Of a stretch of 64,000 nt of DNA, positions 7,662 to 16,078 are shown piece by piece. The DNA is taken from NCBI RefSeq assembly GCF_004799035.1, contig NZ_MWIO01000030.1, positions 62,001 to 126,000 on the forward strand, written 5' to 3'. This DNA is from Rhodanobacter lindaniclasticus (GTDB taxonomy: Bacteria > Pseudomonadota > Gammaproteobacteria > Xanthomonadales > Rhodanobacteraceae). Below the pieces are notes generated by a model. It was not told the origin of the DNA, did not search any database, and saw only the letters and a program-made list of their open reading frames with translations. A program made the position numbers and the translations under genes. How positions within the stretch are numbered: the first letter of the stretch is position 1; each line of letters starts with the position of its first letter.

Positions 7662-8381
7662 ATGAACCTGCGGCCGTTGCTCGCTACCGTCGTTCTGTTC
7701 GCCGCTTTCGGCGCATCCGCCCAGCCGGCCCCGGTGACGAACTCGCGCATGGTGCCCGCCCAGGTGCAGCCGGGCGCTGATGCCGCGCTCGACGAGAGGC
7801 AGGCGCGGGAGTGGGGGCTTCAGCCCGAGGAGTGGGCACGTTACCGCCAACTGATGCAGGGGCCGCTCGGGGTCTATTCGCCCCAGCTCGATCCGCTCAC
7901 GGCGCTGGGCATCGAGGCCCGCAGCGACGAGGAGCGCAGGCGCTACGCGGAGTTGCAGGTGCAGGCCGAGGCCCAGCGCGTCGGCAAGACGCTGGCCTAC
8001 CAGCGCGCCTACGACGCGGCGTGGCAGCGCCTGTTTCCCGGCCAGCCGCGCGTGAGCCTGCCCGGCGCCAAGGCGCAGGGTGCCGGCAACACCGGCTCCG
8101 GGCGCCTGGCGGTCTTCGTCAAGGCCGACTGCGCACCGTGCGCGCAGCGCGTGCAGCAGTTGCAGGCGGCCGGCACGGCCTTCGATCTCTACATGGTCGG
8201 CAGCCGTCAGGACGACGCGCGCATCCGGCAGTGGGCCACCCAGGCGGGCATCGACCCGGCCAGGGTGCGCGCCCGCACCATCACGCTCAACCACGATGCG
8301 GGACGCTGGCTGTCGCTCGGCCTGCCCGGCGATCTGCCGGCCGTGGTGCGCGAGGTGAACGGCCAATGGCAGCGGCAATAG
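7662..8381 (+). CDS. Integrating conjugative element protein, PFL_4693 family (TIGR03759)
   Basis: 239 aa. A signal peptide (MNLRPLLATVVLFAAFGASA) marks it as periplasmic. The mature part has WGLQPEEWARYRQLMQG, typical of this family, and a thioredoxin-like C-terminal half with an FVKADCAPC motif and a cis-proline-like region near DLPAVV. The CxxC resembles disulfide exchange proteins but its activity is not shown. The start follows GGAGG. It overlaps the next gene by 16 bases. Confidence 0.88.
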   Translation: MNLRPLLATVVLFAAFGASAQPAPVTNSRMVPAQVQPGADAALDERQAREWGLQPEEWARYRQLMQGPLGVYSPQLDPLTALGIEARSDEERRRYAELQVQAEAQRVGKTLAYQRAYDAAWQRLFPGQPRVSLPGAKAQGAGNTGSGRLAVFVKADCAPCAQRVQQLQAAGTAFDLYMVGSRQDDARIRQWATQAGIDPARVRARTITLNHDAGRWLSLGLPGDLPAVVREVNGQWQRQ

Positions 8382-8986
8382 GTGCTCCGGGCCGGGAGCA
8401 CCGGCCGTCCCGCGTCGCCATCCGCTGCACCAGCGCCGCGCTGCTGCTCACCACCGTCGGCTGGGCGCTGGCCGCCCTGGCGCGGGAAGTGCCGCCGCCG
8501 GCCTATCAACTGGCGGCGCATCGTGCAGACGTGCCGGCGGCCGTGCTGTACGCGGTGGCCTTGCAGGAGAGCGGCGCCATGCTGCGCGGGCGCCTGATCC
8601 CCTGGCCGTGGACGCTCAACGTCGCCGGCTCGCCACAGCGCTACGCCACCCGCGTCGAGGCCTGCGCGGGGCTGCACCGTGCGCTCGCCCACACGCCGGC
8701 CAATCGCATCGACGCCGGCCTCGGCCAGGTCAATCTCGGCTACCACACGCATCGCTACACGCAGCCCTGCGAGCTGCTGGACCCGTACCGCAACCTCGCC
8801 ATCGCTGCGGAAATCCTGCGCGAACAGCACACGCCGGGCGAGGACTGGCTGCTTGCCATCGGCCGCTACCACCGGCCCGCCGGCGGGGCACCCGCGGCGC
8901 GATACCGGCGCAGTGTGCATCGGCACCTGACCCGCGTACTCGACCCCGGCGTTCCCGTTCCAACTCTCCAGGCCACCACGCCATGA
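8366..8986 (+). CDS. Lytic transglycosylase of the ICE transfer region
   Basis: 206 aa. An N-terminal hydrophobic segment (residues ~20-40) is a signal or anchor. The SLT-type fold is recognisable from AVALQESGAM (catalytic Glu in an ES pair), then GLGQVNLGYH and NLAIAAEILREQ. Such enzymes cut peptidoglycan so that the mating channel can pass. The start at 8366 lies inside the end of the PFL_4693 gene with GAGGTG as its ribosome-binding site, a translationally coupled arrangement. It overlaps the next gene by 4 bases. Confidence 0.85.
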   Translation: MAAAIGAPGREHRPSRVAIRCTSAALLLTTVGWALAALAREVPPPAYQLAAHRADVPAAVLYAVALQESGAMLRGRLIPWPWTLNVAGSPQRYATRVEACAGLHRALAHTPANRIDAGLGQVNLGYHTHRYTQPCELLDPYRNLAIAAEILREQHTPGEDWLLAIGRYHRPAGGAPAARYRRSVHRHLTRVLDPGVPVPTLQATTP

Positions 8987-9516
8987 ACCACACCGTCCTC
9001 ATCGCCGCCATCGGGCTGCTGTCCACGACCACCATCTTCGCCCAGACCGTCTCCGGGCCGCTGATCGTCGTCGAAGACCGCGGCGGCGACTCCGCGCTGC
9101 CGTACTACCAGTCGCTGAATCCTCAGCCGGATCAGGCCACACCGCCGGCCCCGATGCCGGCCCCTCGCGTGGGCAATGCGGCCGACGCCGAAGCCGCCAT
9201 GCTGCCGGTGCGCTCGACGCAACTGTCGCCGGGCGAGGTGCAGCGCCGCGTCAACCGGGCGCCGGGCCTGACGGCGCTGTTCCTGATCGGCGACGACGAG
9301 CGTTCGCGCGCCTGGCTGCGGCAGCGGCAGACCGCGCTGCGCGAGCTGCAGGCCGTGGGCCTGGTGGTCAACGTGGAGTCGATGGCCGCGCTGACGGCGC
9401 TGCGCAGCCTGGCTCCCGGCCTGAGCCTCTCGCCGGCCTCCGGCGACGACCTGGCCCAGCGCCTGGGCCTGCGCCACTACCCGGTGCTCATCACGTCCAC
9501 CGGCGTCGAGCAGTAG
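8983..9516 (+). CDS. Integrating conjugative element protein, PFL_4695 family (TIGR03765)
   Basis: 177 aa with a signal peptide ending near IFAQ, so periplasmic. A variable Pro-rich linker (residues ~45-65) precedes a folded domain with LFLIGDDERSRAWL and a C-terminal YPVLIT strand, as in this family. ATGA overlap with the transglycosylase gene; eight bases separate it from traD. Role within the transfer apparatus is unknown. Confidence 0.85.
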   Translation: MNHTVLIAAIGLLSTTTIFAQTVSGPLIVVEDRGGDSALPYYQSLNPQPDQATPPAPMPAPRVGNAADAEAAMLPVRSTQLSPGEVQRRVNRAPGLTALFLIGDDERSRAWLRQRQTALRELQAVGLVVNVESMAALTALRSLAPGLSLSPASGDDLAQRLGLRHYPVLITSTGVEQ

Positions 9517-9524
9517 GTGCGCAA

Positions 9525-11681
9525 ATGGCCCAACCGCATGCGGTCGAGGTTCTGCTGCGGCCAGCGGTGGAGCTTCATACCGTGGCGGTCTGCACCGGCG
9601 CCGCGATTCTGTGCCTGGTGGCACCGTGGTCGCTCGCGCTGAACCCGCTGCTCGGCCTGGGCTCGGCACTGGCCTTCCTGATCTTCGGCGCGATTCGCCT
9701 GCGCGATGCCTGGGCGATCCTGCGCTATCGCCGCAACATCCGCCGCCTGCCGCGCTACGTGATGACCAGCCGCGACGTGCCGGTGAGCCAACAGCGGCTG
9801 TTCGTCGGCCGAGGCTTTCGCTGGGAGCAGCGGCACACGCACCGGCTGATGCAGACCTACCGGCCGGGGTTCCGCCGCTATGTCGAGCCGACGGCGATCT
9901 ACCGGGCCGCCCGGCGGCTGGAGGAGCGGCTTGAGTTCGCGCCGTTTCCCGTCTCGACACTGGCGCGCGCGCTGGCCTGGGACAGCCCGCTCAACCCGGC
10001 GCGACCGCTGCCGCCGGTCGGCGGACTGCCACGCCTGCATGGCATCGAGCCGCACGAGGTCGACGTCACGCTGCCGCTGGGCGAGCGCGTCGGCCACTCC
10101 CTGGTGCTGGGCACCACGCGCGTGGGCAAGACGCGGCTGGCCGAGCTGTTCATCACCCAGGACATCCGCCGCAAGGTCCGCGGCGAGCACGAGGTGGTGA
10201 TCGTCTTCGACCCCAAGGGCGACGCCGACCTGTTGAAGCGCATGTACGTCGAGGCCAAGCGCGCCGGGCGCGAAGGCGAGTTCTACGTGTTCCATCTGGG
10301 CTGGCCCGACATCTCGGCGCGCTACAACGCCGTGGGCCGGTTCGGGCGGATCTCCGAGGTGGCCACGCGCATCGCCGGACAGCTCTCGGGCGAGGGCAAC
10401 AGCGCGGCGTTCCGCGAGTTCGCCTGGCGCTTCGTCAACATCATCGCGCGCGCCCTGGTCGAGCTGGGGCAGCGTCCGGACTACCTGCTGATCCAGCGCC
10501 ACGTCATCAACATCGACGCGCTGTTCATCGAGTACGCCCAGCACTACTTCGCCAAGAACGAGCCGAAGGCCTGGGAGGTCATCGTCCAGCTCGAAGGCAA
10601 GCTCAACGAGAAGAACATCCCGCGCAACATGATCGGGCGCGAGAAGCGCGTGGTGGCCCTCGAACAGTACCTGTCCCAGGTGCGCATCTATGACCCGGTG
10701 CTCGACGGCCTGCGCAGCGCCGTGCGCTACGACCGGACGTACTTCGACAAGATCGTCGCTTCGCTGCTGCCGCTGCTGGAGAAGCTCACCACCGGCAAGA
10801 TCGCGCAACTGCTCGCACCGAACTATTCCGACCTGTCCGACCCGCGGCCGATCTTCGACTGGATGCAGGTCATCCGCAAGCGCGCGGTGGTCTACGTGGG
10901 GCTGGATGCGCTGTCCGACGCCGAAGTCGCGGCAGCGGTGGGCAACTCGATGTTCAGCGACCTGGTCTCGGTGGCCGGCCACATCTACAAGTTCGGCATC
11001 GATGACGGGCTGCCCGGCGCCGCGGTGAGCGCCAAGATTCCGATCAACGTCCACGCCGACGAATTCAATGAACTCATGGGCGACGAGTTCATTCCGATGG
11101 TCAACAAGGGCGGCGGTGCCGGCGTACAGGTGACGGCCTACACGCAGACCTTGAGCGACATCGAGGCGCGCATCGGCAACCGTGCCAAGGCCGGCCAGGT
11201 GGTCGGCAACTTCAACAACCTGTTCATGCTGCGCGTGCGCGAGACCGCCACCGCCGAGCTGCTGACGCGACAACTGCCCAAGGTCGAGGTGTACGCCACG
11301 GCACTGATGAGCGGCGCCACCGACAGCTCCGACCCGCACGGCAATACCGCGTTCACGTCCAACACGCAGGACCGCATCAGCACGACCAGCGTGCCGTTGA
11401 TCGAGCCCGCGCATGTGGTGGCGCTACCGAAGGGGCAGTGCTTCGCGCTGATCGAGGGCGGCAACCTCTGGAAAGTCCGCATGCCGCTGCCGGCACCCGA
11501 CCCCGACGAAGCCATGCCGAAGGATCTGCAGGAGCTGGCCGGCTACATGCGGCAGCACTACGTCGAGGCAGGAGACTGGTGGGAGAACCAAGGCATCCCC
11601 GGCCTGCAGGACAAGGCGCTGCCCGACGACCTGCTGGACGACTTCAAGCGGATGGCCGCCGCTGAAGAGGCCGAAGCATGA
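9525..11681 (+). CDS. traD: Conjugative coupling factor TraD, SXT/TOL subfamily
   Basis: 718 aa, the usual length. Two hydrophobic segments near the N-terminus (residues ~20-60) anchor it in the inner membrane. The Walker A motif GTTRVGKT is at 196-203, and the RecA-type ATPase continues with VIVFDPKGD and VVYVGLDAL. The C-terminal part has NVHADEFNEL (Walker B region) and YTQTLSDIEARIG. It is the hexameric ATPase that links the relaxase-DNA complex to the secretion channel. Start at 9525; it overlaps the next gene by 4 bases. Confidence 0.95.
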   Translation: MAQPHAVEVLLRPAVELHTVAVCTGAAILCLVAPWSLALNPLLGLGSALAFLIFGAIRLRDAWAILRYRRNIRRLPRYVMTSRDVPVSQQRLFVGRGFRWEQRHTHRLMQTYRPGFRRYVEPTAIYRAARRLEERLEFAPFPVSTLARALAWDSPLNPARPLPPVGGLPRLHGIEPHEVDVTLPLGERVGHSLVLGTTRVGKTRLAELFITQDIRRKVRGEHEVVIVFDPKGDADLLKRMYVEAKRAGREGEFYVFHLGWPDISARYNAVGRFGRISEVATRIAGQLSGEGNSAAFREFAWRFVNIIARALVELGQRPDYLLIQRHVINIDALFIEYAQHYFAKNEPKAWEVIVQLEGKLNEKNIPRNMIGREKRVVALEQYLSQVRIYDPVLDGLRSAVRYDRTYFDKIVASLLPLLEKLTTGKIAQLLAPNYSDLSDPRPIFDWMQVIRKRAVVYVGLDALSDAEVAAAVGNSMFSDLVSVAGHIYKFGIDDGLPGAAVSAKIPINVHADEFNELMGDEFIPMVNKGGGAGVQVTAYTQTLSDIEARIGNRAKAGQVVGNFNNLFMLRVRETATAELLTRQLPKVEVYATALMSGATDSSDPHGNTAFTSNTQDRISTTSVPLIEPAHVVALPKGQCFALIEGGNLWKVRMPLPAPDPDEAMPKDLQELAGYMRQHYVEAGDWWENQGIPGLQDKALPDDLLDDFKRMAAAEEAEA

Positions 11682-12427
11682 GCGATCCGGCCGTCGCTGC
11701 CCAGCGCCAGCAGCAACGACAGCAGGGGCTGATCGCCGGCCTGGTCACGCTGCCGTTCCGCTTCTTCGGCGTGCTGTGCGGCGCGCTGCTGCTGTGCATC
11801 CTGATCGAATGCGTCGGCATGCACTTCTTCTGGCCCGAGCAGGGCTGGCGCCACGCGCAGGGCATGCTGCACTACGAGCTGGATCAGCTCTCCACGCATT
11901 TCACGCGCAGCGCGCTGGTGCAGGAGCCGGGGCGCACCGCGCACCGGCTGGTCGAACTGGGCTACGACTGGCTGTTCGTGAAGAGCGGTCTGCTGGACTG
12001 GATACGCGACGCCTCGGCGCAGGCCGGCGCCGGCAGCCATCGCCCGACCAAGGATTTCCGCTACTACATCGGCTTGGTCTACGTGAACGTGGAGAGCTAC
12101 CTGATCGCGGCGGCCTACACGACGCTGGTCTTCCTCGTGCGGCTGCTGGTGCTGTGCCTGACCCTGCCGTTGTTCCTGATGACCGCCTTCGTCGGACTGG
12201 TGGACGGCCTGGTGCGCCGGGACATCCGCCGCTTCGGCGCGGGACGCGAATCGGGGTTCATCTATCACCGCGCCAGGGCCAGCCTGATCCCGCTGGCCGT
12301 GCTGCCGTGGGTGACTTACCTGGCACTGCCGGTCAGCGTGAACCCGCTGCTGATCCTGCTGCCCAGCGCCGCACTGCTCGGCGTGGCGGTGTGCATCGCG
12401 GCGGCGACGTTCAAGAAGTACTTGTGA
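11678..12427 (+). CDS. Integrating conjugative element membrane protein, PFL_4697 family (TIGR03747)
   Basis: 249 aa. Hydrophobic helices lie near residues 18-45, 145-175 and 205-245. Between them is an amphipathic region with the family pattern HFFWPEQGW. It is coupled to traD by ATGA and closes transfer block A. In related ICEs the RAQPRD gene follows soon after; here an ~19 kb island is inserted. Confidence 0.9.
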   Translation: MSDPAVAAQRQQQRQQGLIAGLVTLPFRFFGVLCGALLLCILIECVGMHFFWPEQGWRHAQGMLHYELDQLSTHFTRSALVQEPGRTAHRLVELGYDWLFVKSGLLDWIRDASAQAGAGSHRPTKDFRYYIGLVYVNVESYLIAAAYTTLVFLVRLLVLCLTLPLFLMTAFVGLVDGLVRRDIRRFGAGRESGFIYHRARASLIPLAVLPWVTYLALPVSVNPLLILLPSAALLGVAVCIAAATFKKYL

Positions 12428-12541
12428 AACACCCAGGAGCGTCACTCACGCCGGTTCAGTGGGGCGAACGCGCAGCGGTGCGCCGGGCGCACTGTTGCGC
12501 GTGTACCGGCTGGGCTGCGAACTGACCGGGGGATTCTGTCG

Positions 12542-12611
12542 CTAATTTCGCCGGACAAAATCAGCCGCAAGTGCTTGTCACGGCACTAATTTCACTGGTT
12601 CCGCTAGTTTC
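12542..12611. repeat. Three CTAATTTC-type repeats in the gap at the left edge of the defence island
   Basis: CTAATTTC at 12542-12549 and 12586-12593 and CTAGTTTC at 12604-12611, each preceded by G/A and followed by a GC-rich stretch. The array resembles the repeated terminal sequences of IS21-family insertion sequences, but no transposase or mate end is present. A GTGCGC(12478-12483)/GCGCAC(12487-12492) hairpin lies just before and may end the traD transcript. The rest of 12428-12709 shows no gene. Confidence 0.35.
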
Positions 12612-12709
12612 TCCTTGTGCTTTCGTCGAGTGCTGTACCATCTGAAATCAGCAGGGGTTGCCCAAGGCACGCGGCGCGACTCGCACCTACAGCTTCGGAG
12701 GCAGGCCAG

Positions 12710-13402
12710 ATGCAGCAGCTGCGATGCTACGGCGACGACAGAAACAATGGGTTCTGCGTGCATTGCGGCGGGCCAAGCGAAACCATCGATCACGTCCCGT
12801 CGAAAGTTCTCTTGGATGAGCCGTATCCAGAGAATCTCATGGCGGCTCCGGCGTGCCGTGAATGCAACAACGGCCTTTCACTCGAGGAAGAATATCTGGC
12901 CTGTTTGCTCGAATGTGTCATCGCCGGGGACATCGCACCCGAAAAACTGCACAGGGCCAAGATTGGCCGTATCTTGCGTGCGAACTCCTCGCTGTTGACC
13001 CGATTGCAGCGGGCACGCACAGATGGTGCAGAAGGCCCTGTCTGGGCAGCCGAAAACGACCGCGTGAGTCGCGTCATCCTCAAATTGGCTCGATGTCATG
13101 CCGCATTCGAACTCAACGAGCCACAACTCCACGAACCATCACGCCTCGGATTCAAGCCGCTGTCGCTCATGACGGAAAAAGAGCGCACCGCATTCGAAAG
13201 CGATGACGACGCGTTCGATGTCTGGCCGGAAGTCGGGAGCCGTGCGATGCAGAGGCTGCTTGTGGCGGGCACCGACACTTTCACCGAGGGATGGTTGGCC
13301 GTGCAAGAAGGAAACTATCGCTTCCATACCAGCCAAGCCAATGGGCTGACCGTGAAAATCGTCCTTCGGGAATATCTCGGCTGCGAAGTCGTCTGGGACT
13401 GA
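12710..13402 (+). CDS. HNH-type endonuclease-like protein
   Basis: 230 aa. The N-terminus has two CxxC zinc pairs (CVHCGG near residue 16 and CRECNN near residue 51) around TIDHVPSK, the pattern of HNH nucleases of the HNH_5 type. The rest of the protein is mixed alpha/beta without a clear second domain. The start at 12710 follows CGGAGG; the frame stays open upstream but lacks such a site. It points toward drmC, with a 51-base gap between the stops, and sits on the outer edge of the DISARM island. It may be an island component or separate cargo. Confidence 0.7.
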   Translation: MQQLRCYGDDRNNGFCVHCGGPSETIDHVPSKVLLDEPYPENLMAAPACRECNNGLSLEEEYLACLLECVIAGDIAPEKLHRAKIGRILRANSSLLTRLQRARTDGAEGPVWAAENDRVSRVILKLARCHAAFELNEPQLHEPSRLGFKPLSLMTEKERTAFESDDDAFDVWPEVGSRAMQRLLVAGTDTFTEGWLAVQEGNYRFHTSQANGLTVKIVLREYLGCEVVWD

Positions 13403-13453
13403 TCCGGCAGGACGCATTCGTTTCGGCAGGCAGATGGATTTCGAAGTAGCGAT

Positions 13454-14215
13454 TCAGACGGGTGAAACCGTCTTCGTGTCTACCAGCGCCTGCAAATGGT
13501 CTAGTAGCAGCTTGGGAATCTGCCCGCCGGTGAGAAGCACACCGGCCTCCATGTTCTGCTCCATCGCGTGGCCGGTCAGGTTGGCGCTGGTGATGAAACA
13601 CATCTTGCCATCGGCAACGGCGACTTTGGCGTGAACGCGCCCGTCAGAGAACGGGGCGGCTTTGTCTCGCCAGGAATAAAGCCTCGCAGCGGAGACCAGC
13701 GTGCTCATCTTGCCAATCGCGTCAAACGAGATGCTGCCGCCGTGGTCCTGAGACAATTCGAGCAGCATGGAGATGACCACTCCGCGATCACTTGCCGCAT
13801 TCAGCGCCTTGACGATGGTCGAGACGTTGTAGGCCACGAAGCTGGTGATGAACAGGGTCTGCTCAGCGGCGTTGATGACCTGCAGTAGCGTCTGCTCGGT
13901 TCGTCGAGCCGAGACGAAGGGTGTCGTCGGTCCCGTCCACACGAGTTCGGTGGATTGTTGATTCGTAGCCTTGGTGAAAACATGGCCGGCGGCGAGCAGC
14001 ATCGATGCAAGCTCATCGGCGCTGACCTCACTGGCTCGCCAAGCATCGATGAGCTGATCCACAACCTCAGCAGCAACGGGGGTGCTGACCACGCCCGACA
14101 GCGCACCGGCTGCTTTGCTGGCATCGGTCCGACGAATCCGGCTAGCTATGGCCTGTACCTTCTCAGGAGAGACCAGACAGACCACAGCTGCGACGGCGTC
14201 CAAGAGCCTCTCCAT
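13454..14215 (-). CDS. drmC: DISARM protein DrmC, phospholipase D-like
   Basis: 253 aa. The phospholipase D signature HxKx4D appears as HAKVAVAD, followed by FITSANLT and a conserved MEAGVLL strand. Only one full HKD motif is clear, so a dimer would form the active site as in PLD-type nucleases. The start at 14215 is one base after the drmB stop (TGACATG), giving tight coupling. DrmC is a core gene of both DISARM classes, though reported as dispensable in one system. It is the last gene of the operon. Confidence 0.9.
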   Translation of the reverse strand: MERLLDAVAAVVCLVSPEKVQAIASRIRRTDASKAAGALSGVVSTPVAAEVVDQLIDAWRASEVSADELASMLLAAGHVFTKATNQQSTELVWTGPTTPFVSARRTEQTLLQVINAAEQTLFITSFVAYNVSTIVKALNAASDRGVVISMLLELSQDHGGSISFDAIGKMSTLVSAARLYSWRDKAAPFSDGRVHAKVAVADGKMCFITSANLTGHAMEQNMEAGVLLTGGQIPKLLLDHLQALVDTKTVSPV

Positions 14216-14216
14216 G

Positions 14217-16076
14217 TCACAAGCCCTTGAAGAAAGCCGCGTCGATACGTTCCAGGGTCGGAACCAGCAATGACCGATCCAGGTAGCGATTGCCGCGCTC
14301 GCAGGAGGTCTCGGCCACCAGGCTACAAGCGTGGCACGCCGCAGCATGAAGTGAGCGATCTTTCTCGGGATCGTGCTCGGAGCAAAGCGGGTCAGAGGAG
14401 CAGATCTTCGAGCGATTCAAGGCTTGTTCCAATAGGCGACCCAGATTCTCCGGCTTGCCGAGATCGACGAGACCGCCCAGCGTTCCATCGGAGTCCGCCG
14501 CTGCCGTGTAGATGAGGATACCGGCCTGCGGACTCTCGCCCGAGGTGTCGGCATAGATTCGCTCGCGGATACTCGCTGCGTTGTAGCCGCACTCCAACGC
14601 CAGCTCACGAATCAGCAAGTGCGATAGCGTGTGGAGCAGGGCGTAGCGAATGCCGGGGTAGCCCTCGTCAGGATCGAGATGACGTGAATTGCGCCATCCC
14701 CTGTGGCCGCCCCGGAGCATCTTGTCGACCTGCGCGACGGCAGGTAGTGCTTCCCAAGCGACGAGCGCCGGTTCATCGAACTGGATGAAGATACCCTCAC
14801 CATGTACCTGGTTCGCGGGAACCCAATCCGGTTTGCTTCGTGAGAGGTTGGCCATCTGGGGCCGTTCGTTCGGGTCGCCAGTTTCTTCGGGCGCCTCCAC
14901 CCGAGTAAAACCGAGCAAGGCATTGACCTCTCGCAGTCGCTCCAGAAGCAGCACTCTGCCGATGTGCTTCGCAAAAGCCGGTGGCGTGCCGACCTTCTTG
15001 CTCATGAAGTGCGGGTAGTCCGTGGGCGGATTCGCTTCTGTCAGCACGTCCCATTCGGGGCCCTTGATATCGGCCTCACCCACGACCTCCTGTCCGCCAC
15101 CGCTACGGTGCGCCTCGATAGCCGACCAGATCGACGCCGCAGGATATTTGTCGATCCCTGGCAGCGCTCCGGTCTTTTTAAGCGTCTTCGCCGTCACCAA
15201 CACTTCCGCTTCGGACTCCAGCTCTTCAAAGAACTCCCAGCCATCCTGGATCAGTTGACTGAGTGGGTCCTTGGTCTGGGGAATCGCGAGCGCCGAAAGT
15301 GTGATTGGGAACCAACTGTTCGTGGCGCCCAACAGAACCGCCCGCGCTTCCTCGTCACATTCGTTGTCGAAGTGGTCGAGGTGGGGATGTCGTCCTCGGC
15401 AACCCGGCAGATTCTCTTTTCCGGCCTTGCCGAAGGCGTGGGCCATGCTCCTCGACGCACCACACGTATCGCATTTCGCCCATAGATTCTCCGTCTGCAG
15501 CGAGGCGCCGCTCTCGAAGAAGCGTAGCGTGCCCTTGCATGAACTGTTTCCACCGTGGACGAAGTAGTGCCAAGGGAAGTCGTCGAGGTGACCATCGCGA
15601 CAGGCCAACAGGAAACGTGCCGGTACGGCATCGGCGTCCTTGGCGGGTTGATCGCCCTTCGAACCCCGACATCCTTTGTGGACGAACCGGGTTCGCTCGG
15701 GCCTGAAGCGGTTCTCCTTGATCTCGAACAGTCCGGCATCGAAGGGGGACAGCAGGCCGCATTTCACGCAGCGCATCCAGCGCGGGAATGGCCGGACGGG
15801 AACGCCGATGTTGGCCTCGGCCGACCAGACATCGACGAGCTCGCTTTTCTGGAACGGCGGCATCCGCAAGTTCTCGACCTGTGCTCCAAGCACCTTCCGA
15901 ACGGCGGCCAGCAGTCTGGCTTCCTGGATCGGTTGGCAGCGGTCCTTTTCCCATCGGTCGATGCCAAGCGTCACGACGGACAGGCTCGGCAGATCGATCA
16001 ACGCCCCTGGCCCGTAGGTCCAGAGCAACTGGCTGGGTCTTACTTCTCCGACTGGAGTCTTATTACTCGTCGTCAT
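14217..16076 (-). CDS. drmB: DISARM protein DrmB, DUF1998 domain
   Basis: 619 aa, usual length. The N-terminal region begins with GEVRPSQLLWTYGPGALIDLP, typical of DrmB. Cysteine clusters CVKCG, CDTCG and a late CHACSLVAETSCERGN group predict several zinc sites. The DUF1998 part lies in the C-terminal third (YALLHTLSHLLIRELALECG). DrmB forms a complex with the DrmA helicase and contributes to DNA binding. Start at 16076, two bases after drmA ends. Confidence 0.93.
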   Translation of the reverse strand: MTTSNKTPVGEVRPSQLLWTYGPGALIDLPSLSVVTLGIDRWEKDRCQPIQEARLLAAVRKVLGAQVENLRMPPFQKSELVDVWSAEANIGVPVRPFPRWMRCVKCGLLSPFDAGLFEIKENRFRPERTRFVHKGCRGSKGDQPAKDADAVPARFLLACRDGHLDDFPWHYFVHGGNSSCKGTLRFFESGASLQTENLWAKCDTCGASRSMAHAFGKAGKENLPGCRGRHPHLDHFDNECDEEARAVLLGATNSWFPITLSALAIPQTKDPLSQLIQDGWEFFEELESEAEVLVTAKTLKKTGALPGIDKYPAASIWSAIEAHRSGGGQEVVGEADIKGPEWDVLTEANPPTDYPHFMSKKVGTPPAFAKHIGRVLLLERLREVNALLGFTRVEAPEETGDPNERPQMANLSRSKPDWVPANQVHGEGIFIQFDEPALVAWEALPAVAQVDKMLRGGHRGWRNSRHLDPDEGYPGIRYALLHTLSHLLIRELALECGYNAASIRERIYADTSGESPQAGILIYTAAADSDGTLGGLVDLGKPENLGRLLEQALNRSKICSSDPLCSEHDPEKDRSLHAAACHACSLVAETSCERGNRYLDRSLLVPTLERIDAAFFKGL

Positions 16077-16078
16077 GT

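Noticed and set aside
9477-11414. 645-codon open frame on the minus strand
   Set aside because: Antisense to traD, with no recognisable domain and no start signal.
12428-12709. Complete insertion sequence at the island edge
   Set aside because: Only terminal-like repeats are visible; no transposase frame and no matching second end were found within the window.
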